This document shows, in pieces, positions 25,223-33,275 of a stretch of 64,000 nucleotides of DNA (its first letter is position 1; every line of letters begins with the position of its first letter). The notes under the pieces were generated by a model, which saw only the letters and a list, made by a program, of their open reading frames with translations, was not told the origin of the DNA and made no database searches. Origin of the DNA: Sphingomonas cavernae (GTDB lineage Bacteria > Pseudomonadota > Alphaproteobacteria > Sphingomonadales > Sphingomonadaceae); NCBI RefSeq assembly GCF_003590775.1, contig NZ_QYUM01000002.1, positions 1,488,001 through 1,552,000 of the forward strand, read 5' to 3'. A program made the translations under genes and the position numbers.

Positions 25223-25824
25223 TGCCGCCGCATCCTGATTGGGAACGTCTGGAAGCACTTATGCCTGCGGTGCGCGAATTTCAGATCCTTGCGCGCGAAC
25301 ATGGGATCGATGACATTTTTCAGGACAATGGCGGCAAGATCCTCCAGATGCTCCTGGCGCTGAACCTGCAGGGCATTCCGGGCCGCGAGGGAAATGATGC
25401 GGTCGACGCGCTGGGCCGGGAGTATGAGCTCAAGAGCGTCAACATCTGGCTCACCGCCAGCTTTTCGACCAACCATCACATCAATATCCCGATTATCAAC
25501 AAGTATCGGGAGGTCTGTTGGACCTTTGCCGTTTATGAAGGCATCGAGATGCGTCGCGCCTATTTCATGACGCCCGACAAGCTTGAGCCTTATTTTGCGG
25601 CGTGGGAAGCGAAGTGGTCGAGCAGCCGCAAGGACATCAACAATCCCAAGATCCCGCTCGGCTTCGTCATGCAAAAGGGCGAACTGGTCTATGCCGATCA
25701 GAAGGAACTGGATCTGGTCGCGGCGAGCGGCATCCGGAGAGACAAGGCGAAAGCCGCGTCTGACAGGCGAGCCGCCAAGGCAAAGGCGCAGGCCGATTTG
25801 ATCGAGTCCTTACAAGAGGAGTAG
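25222..25824 (+). CDS. PvuII-like type II restriction endonuclease
   Basis: A 200-residue endonuclease closely matching R.PvuII. GIDDIFQDNGGKILQMLL, IPGREGNDAVD and EYELKSVNI carry the PD-(D/E)xK residues D59, E69 and K71, each one position later than D58/E68/K70 of R.PvuII. D35 and H85/H86 match its specificity residues D34 and H84/H85. KDINNPKIPLGFVM matches the R.PvuII C-terminal region. R.PvuII (157 residues) ends about where residue 157 falls here, so residues 158-200 are an extra Lys/Ala/Arg-rich helical tail. It is expected to cut CAG/CTG as a homodimer. Confidence 0.93.
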   Translation: MPPHPDWERLEALMPAVREFQILAREHGIDDIFQDNGGKILQMLLALNLQGIPGREGNDAVDALGREYELKSVNIWLTASFSTNHHINIPIINKYREVCWTFAVYEGIEMRRAYFMTPDKLEPYFAAWEAKWSSSRKDINNPKIPLGFVMQKGELVYADQKELDLVAASGIRRDKAKAASDRRAAKAKAQADLIESLQEE

Positions 25825-25825
25825 A

Positions 25826-26224
25826 TTGACCCAATCCCTCGCTCACATAGCCCTTATAGTCCGCGACTATGACGAAGCCATCGCATGGTTCACCACGAAC
25901 CTCCGCTTCACGCTCGTCGAAGACAGCTACCAGCCCGAGCAGGACAAGCGCTGGGTCGTCGTCGCCCCGCCCGGCGCGCCGGCCGGCGCCACCACCATCC
26001 TCCTCGCCCGCGCCTCCACCCCCGAGCAGGCCGGATTCATCGGCGACCAGGCGGGCGGGCGCGTCTTCCTGTTCCTGCAAACCGACGATTTTTGGCGCGA
26101 CTATCGCGCGATGATGGACAAGGGCGTGGTCTTCGTCCGGCCCCCCGCCGAGGCGCCCTATGGCACCGTCGCGGTCTTCGCCGATCTCTACGGCAATCTC
26201 TGGGATCTGGTGCAGTACGCCTGA
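25826..26224 (+). CDS. VOC (glyoxalase/dioxygenase superfamily) protein
   Basis: A 132-residue protein of two beta-alpha-beta-beta-beta units: LAHIALIVRDYDEAIAWFT at the N terminus and YGTVAVFADLYGNLWDLVQY at the C terminus, typical of small VOC proteins. Metal ligands fit H8 and a C-terminal acidic residue. The enzyme activity is unknown. The start is TTG at 25826, with GAGGAG upstream inside the last codons of the endonuclease gene. The gene thus begins 1 base after the restriction-modification operon stop. Confidence 0.82.
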   Translation: MTQSLAHIALIVRDYDEAIAWFTTNLRFTLVEDSYQPEQDKRWVVVAPPGAPAGATTILLARASTPEQAGFIGDQAGGRVFLFLQTDDFWRDYRAMMDKGVVFVRPPAEAPYGTVAVFADLYGNLWDLVQYA

Positions 26225-26246
26225 CCCCCTTCGTCGCGACGCCGCC

Positions 26247-26927
26247 TTACCGCGCCTCCACCCGAAACGACTTTGCCGCGCGCGCGATCAGCGCCTGCTC
26301 CAGCGGCGCCCAGCGTGCATTGGGCGCGCCATCGGTCGTCAATTCCTCGGGCGTCGTACCGGCCGGGGCCATGTCCTCGGCATAGATCAGCATCAGCTCG
26401 CGCCGCCCATATCCGCTGCCCGCCGGATCGTCGAGCAGCCGCACGAGCCGCACGTTCATCATGTTGGGTGGCCGGGTGTAGCCCGCGCGGGCGAGCATCA
26501 TCCGGACGCGCTCGCCGTCCGATCCGGCGCGCGGCCTCGTATTGGTCGGGCCGAAGCGCGCGCTCTCCCACATCGGCGCGCCCCACAGCTCGATCCGCTG
26601 GTCCTTCTCGCCATAAGTGTAGCGCAGCTCCGGCCGGCTTGGCAGATAGCCTTCGAACTGGACCCACCAGAAGCGGCGAACGCGCCGCCCGGCGTCCGCC
26701 TCGACGAACAGATGGATCTCGCAGTCGGCGACGCCGTAGAGCATGAAGCGCTCGCTGCCGACATAGGTCGCGCCTTCGGGCACGCTTATGGTGAGCGCCG
26801 GATCGCCGGGGTGCGCGACCGCGTTGCCCTCTACCCGCGCAGTCGGCGCCGCAGGCGCCTGCGCCGCGAGGGGCACACTCCCTGTAAGCATCAGCATCGC
26901 GACAGCCAACCCGAACCGCATCACCAT
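26247..26927 (-). CDS. Secreted hypothetical protein
   Basis: A 226-residue protein with an N-terminal signal peptide (MRFGLAVAMLMLTGSVPLAA, cut near AAQA). The mature part has PEGATYVGSERFMLYGVADC and a C-terminal RRELMLIYAEDMAPAGTTPE. No catalytic motif or family was recognised. It is probably periplasmic. The start is 26927 or the second ATG at 26921. It is convergent with the VOC gene. Confidence 0.7.
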   Translation of the reverse strand: MVMRFGLAVAMLMLTGSVPLAAQAPAAPTARVEGNAVAHPGDPALTISVPEGATYVGSERFMLYGVADCEIHLFVEADAGRRVRRFWWVQFEGYLPSRPELRYTYGEKDQRIELWGAPMWESARFGPTNTRPRAGSDGERVRMMLARAGYTRPPNMMNVRLVRLLDDPAGSGYGRRELMLIYAEDMAPAGTTPEELTTDGAPNARWAPLEQALIARAAKSFRVEAR

Positions 26928-27075
26928 CCTCCCGCAAAGCCGGGAACGGTATTGTCTTTGTAATACAGGTCAAGGGGCCGGTTCCGGGGCACGGTGGCCC
27001 GGGCGACTATCCGATCAGGCCAGGCAGGCCTGCGGGAGGAGGCGGCGCCTGTATCAGTGACCGCCCCCCGACCCT

Positions 27076-27204
27076 TCAGCCCCTCAGCGTGACGATCTCA
27101 AGCCCGCCGGGTTTGAGCGACGGATTGGATGCATTGGCCTTCTTCGCCTTTTCGGCCTTGGGTTTTCGGATCTCGCGGTTCGATCGTTTCTGGCTCTTCG
27201 CCAT
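27076..27204 (-). CDS. Small basic protein, 42 aa
   Basis: The reverse strand encodes MAKSQKRSNREIRKPKAEKA followed by KKANASNP and a hydrophobic tail ending VTLRG. An AAGGAAAAG ribosome-binding site lies before the ATG at 27204. Very basic peptides with this start occur in sphingomonads and may bind nucleic acid or ribosomes; that role is inference. It is too short to be found by length alone, but the start signal and codon use support it. Confidence 0.65.
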   Translation of the reverse strand: MAKSQKRSNREIRKPKAEKAKKANASNPSLKPGGLEIVTLRG

Positions 27205-27336
27205 GATCTTTTCCTTAAAGCGGGCGGAGCGCCCGCGCACAGCCTAGGCGCTTTGCCGCGAAGATGCGCCCGAATTCGCAAGGAAGCAGTCTTGGCGGGT
27301 CTCGTGCAACGTGCCCGAGGGCGCTAGGCTCGGCCC

Positions 27337-27816
27337 ATGCCAGCACCCCCGCCCGAAACTCGCACCGACACCGCCGCGCGCATCATCCGCGCCTCACCGC
27401 AAGCGATCTACCGCGCCTTTGTCGACGCGCACTCCCTGATGACATGGCTCCCGCCCGAGGGCATGACCGGCCGCGCGCTGATCTTCGAGCCGCATGCGGG
27501 CGGGCGCTACCGGATCGAGCTGAGCTACAACCAGACCCCCGACGCCGGGGTCGCCAAGACCAGCGACCGCACCGACATCAGCACGGGCCGCTTCCTCGAA
27601 CTCGTGCCCGATGCGCGCATCGTCCAGTCGGTCGAATTCGAATCCGGTGATCCCGCCTTTGCCGGCGTGATGGTGATGACATGGGCGTTGGAGGCCGCGC
27701 CCGAAGGGACCCGCGTCACCGTCACCGCCGCGAACGTGCCCCATGGCATCGCAAAGGCCGATCACGACGCGGGGCTCCAATCTTCACTGGAAAACCTCGC
27801 GCGCTTCTTCGAATGA
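27337..27816 (+). CDS. SRPBCC (AHSA1-like) domain protein
   Basis: A 159-residue START-like protein. RIIRASPQAIYRAFVDAHSL, WLPPEGMTGRAL and the C-terminal HDAGLQSSLENLARFFE are typical of the AHSA1-like SRPBCC group. Unlike the copy at 1763 it has no ArsR partner. The ligand is unknown. It stands alone, on the opposite strand from the small basic protein. Confidence 0.85.
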   Translation: MPAPPPETRTDTAARIIRASPQAIYRAFVDAHSLMTWLPPEGMTGRALIFEPHAGGRYRIELSYNQTPDAGVAKTSDRTDISTGRFLELVPDARIVQSVEFESGDPAFAGVMVMTWALEAAPEGTRVTVTAANVPHGIAKADHDAGLQSSLENLARFFE

Positions 27817-27855
27817 CGCCCCGCGCGGCTGAACTTGCTGACCTTTGGCGTCCCG

Positions 27856-28131
27856 CTACGCCTTGGTTTCGAACGACGCAGGTTTCGAGAGCAGGAAGGG
27901 CAGGTCGGGCGAGGCGATCCTGGATTCGCGGCCATTGCTGTGAATCAGCGTGACGCGGCCCACGCCGGGCGAGGCGACCACAGCCACCACGCTATCCACC
28001 CACGCGTGCAGCGCCTCGCGCGCAAAGGCGAGTTCGTCGCCGCCTGTGCGGGCGTCGCCCTCGGCCTCGAGTTCCGCCTCAAGCTGCAAAACGCGTTCTG
28101 CCGCCTGCTTTACCGCGTCGTCCTTGCTCAT
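27856..28131 (-). CDS. Hypothetical protein, 91 aa
   Basis: A soluble acidic protein with a helical N-terminal half (VKQAAERVLQLEAELEAEGD) and a beta-rich C-terminal half (GRVTLIHSNGRESRIASPDL). No family was recognised. It overlaps the 3' end of the upstream membrane-protein frame by 53 bases, which suggests coupling or that one of the two ends is misjudged. Confidence 0.55.
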   Translation of the reverse strand: MSKDDAVKQAAERVLQLEAELEAEGDARTGGDELAFAREALHAWVDSVVAVVASPGVGRVTLIHSNGRESRIASPDLPFLLSKPASFETKA

Positions 28132-28675
28132 GCCGGTGTCCCGTTTTCAGTCCGGTCCCTGCATAGGGCCTTTTGGGGGCGGGTGGGAACAGCGGCGGCG
28201 CGGACATCGCGGGAACGAACCCGCCGTCGCCTGCCGAGCGCAAGACGCCGCGCGCCCGCATCCGGATCGCGTACACCAGCAGCGCGATCGCGACGATCCA
28301 CAGCGTCAGCGAGAAGAGCATGCCGCCCGCGCTGTTCCCCGTCCCCGGCATCGGCGAAACCCCGAACTGGAACACCGTCGTCACTGCGAGCCCGAACAGC
28401 GAGACCGCAAAGGCATAGACCGCGAAGCGGCTGGCGAACAACAGCAGGATCGACCCCGCCAGCGCACCCCAGACGCCCAGCCCCCAGCCCGCATTGGCCC
28501 AGAGCGGAAAGCTGTCGATCCACGCATGCTGCTCGGGCGTCAACGCCGCCACATAGTCGGCGTTGCGCGTCTTCGTCATCGTATAGTCGAACGCGCCCAT
28601 GCAGTTCCAGAGCGCGCTCGCTGCGCCCACCAGCCACAGATGCCAGGGGCGCCGCCCCGCCTCAACGTCCGTCAT
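28079..28675 (-). CDS. Multi-span membrane protein, unknown
   Basis: A 198-residue protein with four hydrophobic segments (about 13-30, 60-80, 84-104 and 115-136) and a conserved-looking FDYTMTKTRNADYVAALTPE loop typical of sphingomonad hypothetical membrane proteins. The last 50 residues are basic and overlap the next gene in another frame. No function is known. Confidence 0.68.
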   Translation of the reverse strand: MTDVEAGRRPWHLWLVGAASALWNCMGAFDYTMTKTRNADYVAALTPEQHAWIDSFPLWANAGWGLGVWGALAGSILLLFASRFAVYAFAVSLFGLAVTTVFQFGVSPMPGTGNSAGGMLFSLTLWIVAIALLVYAIRMRARGVLRSAGDGGFVPAMSAPPLFPPAPKRPYAGTGLKTGHRHEQGRRGKAGGRTRFAA

Positions 28676-28720
28676 ATTGCCCTCCTCGAACCCAGCCAGC
28701 GACCCCGTTACGCGCTGCCG

Positions 28721-29317
28721 CTATTCGCCGGCTGTGTTCCCCGTCGACGCGTTCGCGGCATTCGCTGCATTCCCTGCGGGCGCTGCCGACGTCGCCGCGG
28801 GGGCGGTGGCTGCCTCGCCCTTGGGCGGCACCGACAGATGCTCGTGCACCACCTGCCACGTTCCGTCGGCCTGCTTCTGGTACACGTCGGTGTAGCGCAT
28901 CTGCAGTTTGGCCGGGCGATTCTCGACGGTCGCGTCGATCGTGCCGACCCCTGACGAGATGAAGGTATCGGCGTCGAGCACCTGGATCCGGCGCGCGCCA
29001 GGCGAGAAGGCGCTGGGCTTCATCGCGACGAAGCCCTCGGTCCATTTGGTCGCGGTCGCTCGGTCGTCGGTGGGCTCGGCGACCATCGCATCGAAGAATA
29101 CCGCGCCGGGCGCATAATTGGCCATGATCGTCTGCGCATTGCCCGACGTGAAGGTCGATTCGACCTTGTCGATCGCGGCGGCCGCCTCGGCCTCGGTCGG
29201 CGGCGCGGCGCCGGCGGCGTTGTTCGCGGCATGGTCTTCGGCGGAGGGCGAGCAGGCTGCAGCGAGCAACATGATGCCGGCCAATGAGCCACGGTTCAGT
29301 GCGATGATGGGGTTCAT
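28721..29317 (-). CDS. Lipoprotein with SnoaL/NTF2-like domain
   Basis: A 198-residue protein with a lipobox (GIMLLAAACSPS), so it is probably anchored by lipid. A SnoaL/DUF4440-like domain follows at about residues 45-165 (VESTFTSGNAQTIMANYAPG and YTDVYQKQADGTWQVVHEHL). The C terminus is an Ala/Asn/Gly-rich low-complexity tail. Such domains bind small molecules or act as isomerases; the role here is not known. The gene lies just before the IS5-family element. Confidence 0.82.
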   Translation of the reverse strand: MNPIIALNRGSLAGIMLLAAACSPSAEDHAANNAAGAAPPTEAEAAAAIDKVESTFTSGNAQTIMANYAPGAVFFDAMVAEPTDDRATATKWTEGFVAMKPSAFSPGARRIQVLDADTFISSGVGTIDATVENRPAKLQMRYTDVYQKQADGTWQVVHEHLSVPPKGEAATAPAATSAAPAGNAANAANASTGNTAGE

Positions 29318-29417
29318 GAGTGTATCCCTCGATCAACGGCCGCGGCGATCGTCGGACATCACAAGGTCCCGCATGCCGCAGCCCGATTGCATGGGACGCA
29401 ACGCAACCCCGCGATGC

Positions 29418-30229
29418 TTAGGCGGCGTGGACGAATTTGATCCAAAGCCGGATGGCAGCGAGATGGACCATGCCGAGGAAACTTGAGGGCGTTTGATCGT
29501 AGCGGGTGGCGACGGCACGATTGATTTTCAGCTTGCCGAACATTCGCTCAATGCCGTTTCGCTGCCTGTAGAGCTGCCGATCGTGCTCGATCCTTTCTCG
29601 GCGATTGGAGCGCGCCGGGATGACAGCCTGTATGCTGCGGCTCGCGAGATCGGCGCGAATGGCGTTGGTGTCGTAGCCTTTGTCGGCCAGCAGAGCCGCC
29701 GGAGCGCGGTCCGGCAGGCGGATCAGCGTGTCATAGGCCGTGCAGTCGGCGGCTTCACCACCAGTCAGGTGGAAGGCGACGGGGCGTCCTCGGGCATCAG
29801 CCAGACAGTGAAGCTTACTGGTGAACCCGCCCCGCGAGCGGCCAAGAGCGCGTCGACAAGTCCCCCTTTTCCGCCCGCTGCCGAGACCTGGGCGCGAAGG
29901 GTGGTGCTGTCGATGCTGTAGTGTCCGGTGTCGGCCATGATCTCGGCAAGCGTCACCGACACGGCCTCCCAGACCCCGGCCTCGCTCCAACGACGGAACC
30001 GCCGGTAGATCGTGTTCCAATTGCCGTATTTTGGCGGGACATCGCGCCAAGCAGTCCCACAGCGCAGCCGCCAGAGTATGCCGTTGACTATCGAGAGATT
30101 CTGCTCAGGCCTGCGGCCGCGCCCTCGGTTCTCTGGCTCGATCGGCAGCAGACCCTTCAGAACGCGCCATTCTGCTTCGCTCAGATCGCCCCGGCTCAAA
30201 CCTGCCTCCAAAAGGCAGCCTTGAATCAA
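29418..30229 (-). CDS. IS5-family transposase, made by -1 frameshift
   Basis: Frame A (30229 to 29765) holds the N-terminal DNA-binding part (LSEAEWRVLKGLLPIEPENR, GTAWRDVPPKYGNWNTIYRR, and the first catalytic aspartate in YSIDSTTLRAQ). Frame B (ending 29418) holds the second half with LLADKGYDTNAIRADL and ERMFGKLKINRAVATRYD, giving the second D and the E of the DDE triad. A GGAAAAGGGGGAC slippery run at about 29863-29873 (plus strand C5T4) is in the overlap and allows a -1 shift. The fused product would be about 270 residues. Confidence 0.88.
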
Positions 30230-30270
30230 CCCACACCGTCCACGTCAACCAATTCGTCCACGCCGCCTAG
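29418..30270 (-). mobile_element. IS5-family insertion sequence (IS427-type layout)
   Basis: Terminal inverted repeats TAGGCGGCGTGGACGAATT (29419-29437) and its reverse complement (30251-30269) enclose a two-frame DDE transposase. Left flank TTAG and right flank CTAG both match the YTAR target preferred by this group, so the exact target duplication is unresolved. The transposase stop codon TAA is formed partly by the left end. Confidence 0.9.
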
Positions 30271-30545
30271 GCCGATGCGTCAGTTATGCAATGCGGGTTC
30301 GCCGACAGCCTCTTCATCGACCTGGCCGATGCGCTACAGCGCGAGCCGCAATAGCCGTTGCGCTATGCATCCCATCGCGATGGGGAGGGCGATTCCGCAC
30401 GCTGCGTGTCGCCCCGGTGAACCCGACCCTCTCGGCGTGGGTGCATGAAGAGAAGCCATAGCCGCAATTTTCTCAACTTTCGCGGCTCTTAGCCTCCACC
30501 GTGCGTCATGCTATAGTCGCGCATCCAGCAAAGGGATGCGACTCG
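30271..30545. other. 275-bp gap right of the IS5 element
   Basis: No convincing gene. A short frame, 30286-30354 (MQCGFADSLFIDLADALQRE plus two residues), reads like the tail of a protein and may be a remnant of a gene broken by the IS, but the left flank offers no matching front half. The rest shows no strong hairpin or repeat. Confidence 0.4.
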
Positions 30546-31007
30546 ATGGACGCCATGCTCTCCGTCGCCGATCAGATCCGCGGCGCCTATGTGCGCTGGC
30601 ACGAATCGCGCGGCGCCACTGCCCAGGATTTTCTCGACATGATGGCCCCCGAGATCGAGATGCGCACCGTCATGGCGCCCGATACGCCTGATCCTATCGC
30701 GGGCGCCACGATCGGCATCGATGCCGCGCGCGGTTATTTCGATGCGCTCGCGCGCGACTGGGAGATGATTGGCTTTCCCACCGAGCAGGTCGTCAGCGAC
30801 GGCGACACCGTGGTGTGGATTGGCCGCTGCCACTGGCGCTACCGGTCGACGGGCGAGGAGGTGGAGACGCCCAAGATCGACATCTGGCGCTTCCACGACG
30901 GCAAGGCGGTGCATCTGCTCGAAATGTTCGATTCGCTTGCCTTTGCGCGCAACACGGGGCTGATCGCGGGTGCCGCAGCGCCCGTTGCGCGACCCAGCAC
31001 ATCATAA
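30546..31007 (+). CDS. SnoaL-like (NTF2 fold) protein
   Basis: A 153-residue protein with a SnoaL/NTF2-like fold (ADQIRGAYVRWHESRGATAQ, ending in KIDIWRFHDGKAVHLLEMFD). The family includes ketosteroid isomerase-like enzymes and ligand-binding proteins; the ligand is unknown. The ATG at 30546 is chosen over an upstream in-frame start at 30501 because the domain begins there. It is a single-gene unit. Confidence 0.8.
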   Translation: MDAMLSVADQIRGAYVRWHESRGATAQDFLDMMAPEIEMRTVMAPDTPDPIAGATIGIDAARGYFDALARDWEMIGFPTEQVVSDGDTVVWIGRCHWRYRSTGEEVETPKIDIWRFHDGKAVHLLEMFDSLAFARNTGLIAGAAAPVARPSTS

Positions 31008-31096
31008 TCGGCAGCACGATCCTGCGCCCCACCGCCACACTGGAACGGCTTTCTTTTCCCGAAATGGGACTAGACATCGGGCACTAAGAACATATC

Positions 31097-31684
31097 ATGA
31101 ACATACGAGGGTATCGAGTCGGAGTGCCCGCCATGAAACACAGCCCAATTGTTCTGCATCGTTTACTCTTCGCGGTCCGCCCGCCGTTGACGCTCGCTCG
31201 CCAGATCGAACAGTCGGCCATCTGGTTTCGTCCGGGCGCAACGCGCGTGCGAGCCGACAACCTCCACATCACACTCGAAATTTTCGAGGACCATCCGACC
31301 TTTCCCGAGCGGCTCGCGGAGGTGTTGATGGAAGCGGGCAAGGCGGTCGCCGCGGAACCCGTTGAGATCGTCCTCGATCAGGTGTCGGGCAGCAAGCGCT
31401 CGGTTGCGCTCAGACCGCGTCGGAGGATCCCCGCGCTCGACCAGCTCTACAAGGCGATCGCGCTGGAGGTGAAGCGCGCCGGGCTCACGCCGCGCCCAGA
31501 CTATTCCTTCAGTCCACATGTCACGGTGCTCTATCGCGATGGCGCGCCGTTCACCCAGGCGATCGACCCTATCCGCTGGACGGCGGACGAGCTGGTCCTT
31601 GTGCACAGCCTGGTCGGGCGCACCCGCCATGACGTACTCGGCCGCTGGCGGCTGCGGGGTTCACGCCAATACGCGCTGTTGTGA
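31097..31684 (+). CDS. 2'-5' RNA ligase / cyclic phosphodiesterase family protein
   Basis: A 195-residue 2H phosphoesterase with the two HxT/HxS-type motifs NLHITLEIF and FSPHVTVLY placed about 75 residues apart, as in LigT/ThpR. The family hydrolyses or forms 2'-5' phosphodiester bonds in RNA and cyclic nucleotides. The N terminus before LHRLLFAVRPP may be shorter; a second ATG lies at codon 13. It stands alone. Confidence 0.85.
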   Translation: MNIRGYRVGVPAMKHSPIVLHRLLFAVRPPLTLARQIEQSAIWFRPGATRVRADNLHITLEIFEDHPTFPERLAEVLMEAGKAVAAEPVEIVLDQVSGSKRSVALRPRRRIPALDQLYKAIALEVKRAGLTPRPDYSFSPHVTVLYRDGAPFTQAIDPIRWTADELVLVHSLVGRTRHDVLGRWRLRGSRQYALL

Positions 31685-31751
31685 AACGCGAATATCGGGA
31701 AAATTCGGTGCGAATCCGCGTTGACACACGACACGATGGGAAGGATGCCAC

Positions 31752-32102
31752 ATGACCGTCACCGGAAGCTGCCATTGCGGCAAGATTGCCTATGAGCTCG
31801 ACGAGGATCTGCCCGCCGAGGGGATGGCGTGCAACTGCTCGATCTGCCGGCGCAAGGGCAATCTCCACCACTTCACCACGCCCGACAAATTCGCGCTGAA
31901 GGGCTCGCGCGACGACATCGCGACCTACGAATTCAACAAGCACATCATCAAGCACCACCACTGCAAGACCTGCGGCTGCGCGCCCTTTGCCGAAGGTGTC
32001 GGGCCCGGTGGCAAGGCGATGGTCGAGATCAACCTGCGCTGCGTGGACGGCATTGATCTGGACACGCTCAAGGTTACCCAGTTTGACGGGGCGAGCATGT
32101 AG
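31752..32102 (+). CDS. GFA (CENP-V/Gfa-type) zinc-binding protein
   Basis: A 116-residue protein with the cysteine pattern of the GFA family: GSCHCGKIAYE, CNCSICRRKGN and HHCKTCGCAPFAEG. These bind zinc. The family is named after a glutathione-formaldehyde adduct enzyme, but most members have no tested activity. A GGAAGG ribosome-binding site lies before the ATG. It is convergent with the PhnA-like gene. Confidence 0.9.
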   Translation: MTVTGSCHCGKIAYELDEDLPAEGMACNCSICRRKGNLHHFTTPDKFALKGSRDDIATYEFNKHIIKHHHCKTCGCAPFAEGVGPGGKAMVEINLRCVDGIDLDTLKVTQFDGASM

Positions 32103-32121
32103 TGTCTCGGACGGACGCGCC

Positions 32122-32433
32122 TCAGCGCTTCTTGACGAACTCGGCGCGCAGCACCAGGCCCTTGATGCCCTCGTAGCGGCAATCGATCTCCTGCGGATCG
32201 CCGGTCAGGCGGATCGACTTGATCAGCGTGCCGCGTTTCAGCGTCTGGCCCGCGCCTTTGACGACCAGATCCTTGATCAGCGTCACCTGATCGCCGTCGG
32301 TCAGGAGATTGCCCACCGCGTCACGCACCTCGACAACATCCTCGTCGGTTGCCGAAGACTTGGCGGCTGCCTCGCTCGCGCTGATCCATTCGCCCGTCGC
32401 TTCGTCATAGACGAAATCTTCGTCGCCGCTCAT
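32122..32433 (-). CDS. PhnA-like (YjdM) domain protein
   Basis: A 103-residue protein whose C-terminal two thirds (EVRDAVGNLLTDGDQVTLIK, KGAGQTLKRGTLIKSIRLTG) match the PhnA domain. The N-terminal zinc ribbon of full-length PhnA/YjdM is replaced by an acidic stretch with no cysteines. Despite the name, the family is not shown to break phosphonates. The ATG at 32433 is preferred to an upstream in-frame start at 32511. Confidence 0.82.
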   Translation of the reverse strand: MSGDEDFVYDEATGEWISASEAAAKSSATDEDVVEVRDAVGNLLTDGDQVTLIKDLVVKGAGQTLKRGTLIKSIRLTGDPQEIDCRYEGIKGLVLRAEFVKKR

Positions 32434-32560
32434 CGTGCTCGTTCCTTTGCTCGAACGACCGCATTGGCATGCACGATGGGCAAGAACCAGCGCACAATGC
32501 AACCGTGCCACGCTTCGCGCATTGATGCGGAAGGCTTCGATGGCTGAAGAGGAGAGAGCA

Positions 32561-32914
32561 ATGCCCTATGTCGATGGTTTCGTGCTCGCCGTCCCGACCG
32601 ACAAGATCGATGACTACAAAAAGATGGCGAGGACTGCCGGTGATGTCTGGATGGAGCACGGCGCGACGAGTTATGTGGAATGTCTCGCCGACGACGTCCC
32701 TTATGGCGAACTTACGTCCTTCCCGCGCGCCGTGCAGCAAAAGGACGGCGAGACCACCGTCTTCTCGTGGATCACCTACCCCTCACGCGAGGTGCGCGAC
32801 GAGGTGATGAAGAAGGTCATGTCCGACGAACGGCTCAAGATGGACATGGACAGCCCACCCTTCGACGGCAAGCGCATGATCTTCGGCGGCTTCAAAAGCT
32901 TTCTGGACCTGTAA
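32561..32914 (+). CDS. DUF1428 family protein
   Basis: A 117-residue protein starting MPYVDGFVLAVPTDKIDDYK, with SFPRAVQQKDGETTVFSWIT and FDGKRMIFGGFKSFLDL at the end, all typical of DUF1428 (YbaA-like), a dimeric alpha-beta barrel fold of unknown role. The ATG at 32561 follows a GGAGAG ribosome-binding site. It stands alone between the PhnA-like gene and a small DUF3008 gene. Confidence 0.9.
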   Translation: MPYVDGFVLAVPTDKIDDYKKMARTAGDVWMEHGATSYVECLADDVPYGELTSFPRAVQQKDGETTVFSWITYPSREVRDEVMKKVMSDERLKMDMDSPPFDGKRMIFGGFKSFLDL

Positions 32915-32969
32915 CCCGCGACGCGCCGTCGCTACGCGTCAGTGGTGGAAATAGGGCATAGGTGCAGGC

Positions 32970-33152
32970 CTAGCGCACGTGTTCGGGTTTACCCTTGCGC
33001 GACGTGCGCGCGAGTTCTTCGAGTTCCTTTTCCGTCATCGAGCCGTACATCTCGCGCGACGCGCCCTTCAGTTCCGCCTTGCTGGTGTCGCCGCGCTTGG
33101 CCGAGAGCGCGGCCCCGGCTGCCTTTTGCTGCGCCTTGGATCGTGCGGGCAT
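32970..33152 (-). CDS. DUF3008 family small protein
   Basis: A 60-residue basic protein (MPARSKAQQKAAGAALSAKR, then SMTEKELEELARTSRKGKPE). This matches DUF3008, small proteins of alphaproteobacteria with KAQQKAAG near the N terminus and EKELEEFA-like helices. Function is unknown. A GAGGAGAAT ribosome-binding site precedes the ATG. Confidence 0.85.
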   Translation of the reverse strand: MPARSKAQQKAAGAALSAKRGDTSKAELKGASREMYGSMTEKELEELARTSRKGKPEHVR

Positions 33153-33275
33153 GGCTCATTCTCCTCATCTGCCTGAAGGCTCAACGCCGGCGCGGCACGC
33201 GTGTTGCTCCGGACGTCGACTATGCCCGTGCGTCCGTCGCATGCTAGGCTCTGACGCCTGACGGAGCCCGAGCGC

